The notes below the pieces were generated by a model. That model saw only the letters and a program-made list of their open reading frames with translations. It was not told the origin of the DNA and ran no database searches. Below are positions 35,784 through 36,074 of a DNA stretch of 36,074 nt, in pieces. Numbering within the stretch: the first letter of the stretch is position 1; every line of letters starts with the position of its first letter. The translations under genes were made by a program, and so were the position numbers. The DNA is taken from positions 1 to 36,074 of the forward strand of contig NZ_QSUN01000029.1 of assembly GCF_003438995.1 (NCBI RefSeq). The letters run 5' to 3'. The DNA comes from Bacteroides sp. OM05-12. GTDB lineage: Bacteria > Bacteroidota > Bacteroidia > Bacteroidales > Bacteroidaceae.

Positions 35784-35821
35784 AACCTCTTGGCCGGATA
35801 TCGGTCAAGAGGTTTTTTTTT
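35784..35821 (+). terminator. Intrinsic terminator after the SGNH esterase gene
   Basis: AACCTCTTGGCCG pairs with CGGTCAAGAGGTT (13 base pairs, one G-U) around a five-base loop, followed by a run of nine T. Confidence 0.93.
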
Positions 35822-35902
35822 GTATCTGTTTTGAATTTCTGGCATAGTCTTGCCGGTCAGCGTAATTTTGTCTTTTTATGCATATTTTAAAATGGTATTT
35901 TT

Positions 35903-35964
35903 TACATTCACCTCTTCACTTTTTGATGTAACAGCATGAGCTATAATTGGTTGGAGTGAAGGTG
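35903..35964 (-). repeat. Dispersed repeat, copy 6
   Basis: Reads TACATTCACCTCTTCACT at the left and TATAATTGGTTGGAGTGAAGG at its right end, the inverse of copy 5. It mirrors copy 1 at the other end of the window. Confidence 0.72.
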
Positions 35965-35973
35965 CTTTTTTTA

Positions 35974-36074
35974 TGAACTGCACTCCAAAAGTTGGACAAA
36001 AATGTAGATTGAAAATGTGTATCGTCCTGTTTTTGGTTGACTGGTTAAACTTAATAATCCTACTATAGGTTGTC
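35974..36074 (-). mobile_element. Possible 3' end of an IS3-family (IS150-type) insertion sequence, running off the edge
   Basis: The stretch beginning TGAACTGCACTCC and continuing AAAAGTTGGACA resembles terminal repeats of IS150-group elements. On the minus strand an open frame enters from the edge (from 36072), reads through the 57-base repeat, continues YTFSIYIFVQLLECSS and stops at 35971-35973, so the C-terminus would end inside the terminal repeat, as in some IS3-family transposases. Only about 100 bases are present and no catalytic motif can be seen. Confidence 0.4.
36018..36074 (-). repeat. Right copy of 57-base perfect terminal inverted repeat
   Basis: Exact reverse complement of bases 2-58. 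Confidence 0.9.

Overview
The window looks like a chromosomal segment of a gut Bacteroidales bacterium, most likely Bacteroides. The evidence is the gene set (recO, tRNA-Glu, rpsT, gyrB, gpmI, rnhB, prfB), the Bacteroidetes-specific families DUF3109, DUF4251, DUF4010 and DUF4380, promoters of the Bacteroides type (TTTG about 19 bases before TAnnTTTG), AT-rich translation starts with little Shine-Dalgarno sequence, and C-terminal tails of the type IX secretion kind. The species cannot be fixed from sequence reading alone.

Layout. Bases 1-165 and 35900-36074 mirror each other: a 57-base perfect inverted repeat lies at the two outer ends, each followed inward by a copy of a dispersed repeat of about 62 bases. 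Bases 200-9240 are housekeeping: recO (-), tRNA-Glu and rpsT (+), gyrB (+), a flavodoxin-like gene and a DUF3109 gene (-), gpmI (-), rnhB (-) and, divergent from it, prfB (+). prfB is read through a programmed +1 frameshift, so its true start is 8111. Bases 9260-9450 hold a large hairpin-rich intergenic element. Bases 9535-12880 hold a 45-residue membrane protein, a CYTH protein, a DUF4010 membrane protein, a DUF4251 protein (-) and an ECF sigma factor. Bases 12956-14736 hold an ABC-F ATPase (-) whose leader resembles a translational attenuator. Bases 14880-15550 contain no genes but carry four alternating copies of the dispersed repeat, including a palindrome of about 310 bases.

Bases 15717-35755 form a carbohydrate-degradation region. 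A secreted protein with a type IX-like tail (-) faces a rightward run: sialate O-acetylesterase-like protein, lectin-like multidomain protein, GH99-like/WbsX lipoprotein, GH28-like beta-helix protein, a 1214-residue clan GH-A-like enzyme with CBM9-like modules, GH92 alpha-mannosidase, DUF4380 protein, and NPCBM-GH27 alpha-galactosidase followed by a terminator. A separately transcribed lectin-FIVAR-SGNH esterase with a type IX tail closes the region. No susC/susD pair, hybrid two-component regulator or SusR-like regulator is visible, so this is not a standard polysaccharide utilization locus. The enzymes together suggest a branched, O-acetylated, alpha-mannose- and alpha-galactose-containing glycan. 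That substrate is an inference.

No CRISPR array, prophage or complete insertion sequence was seen.
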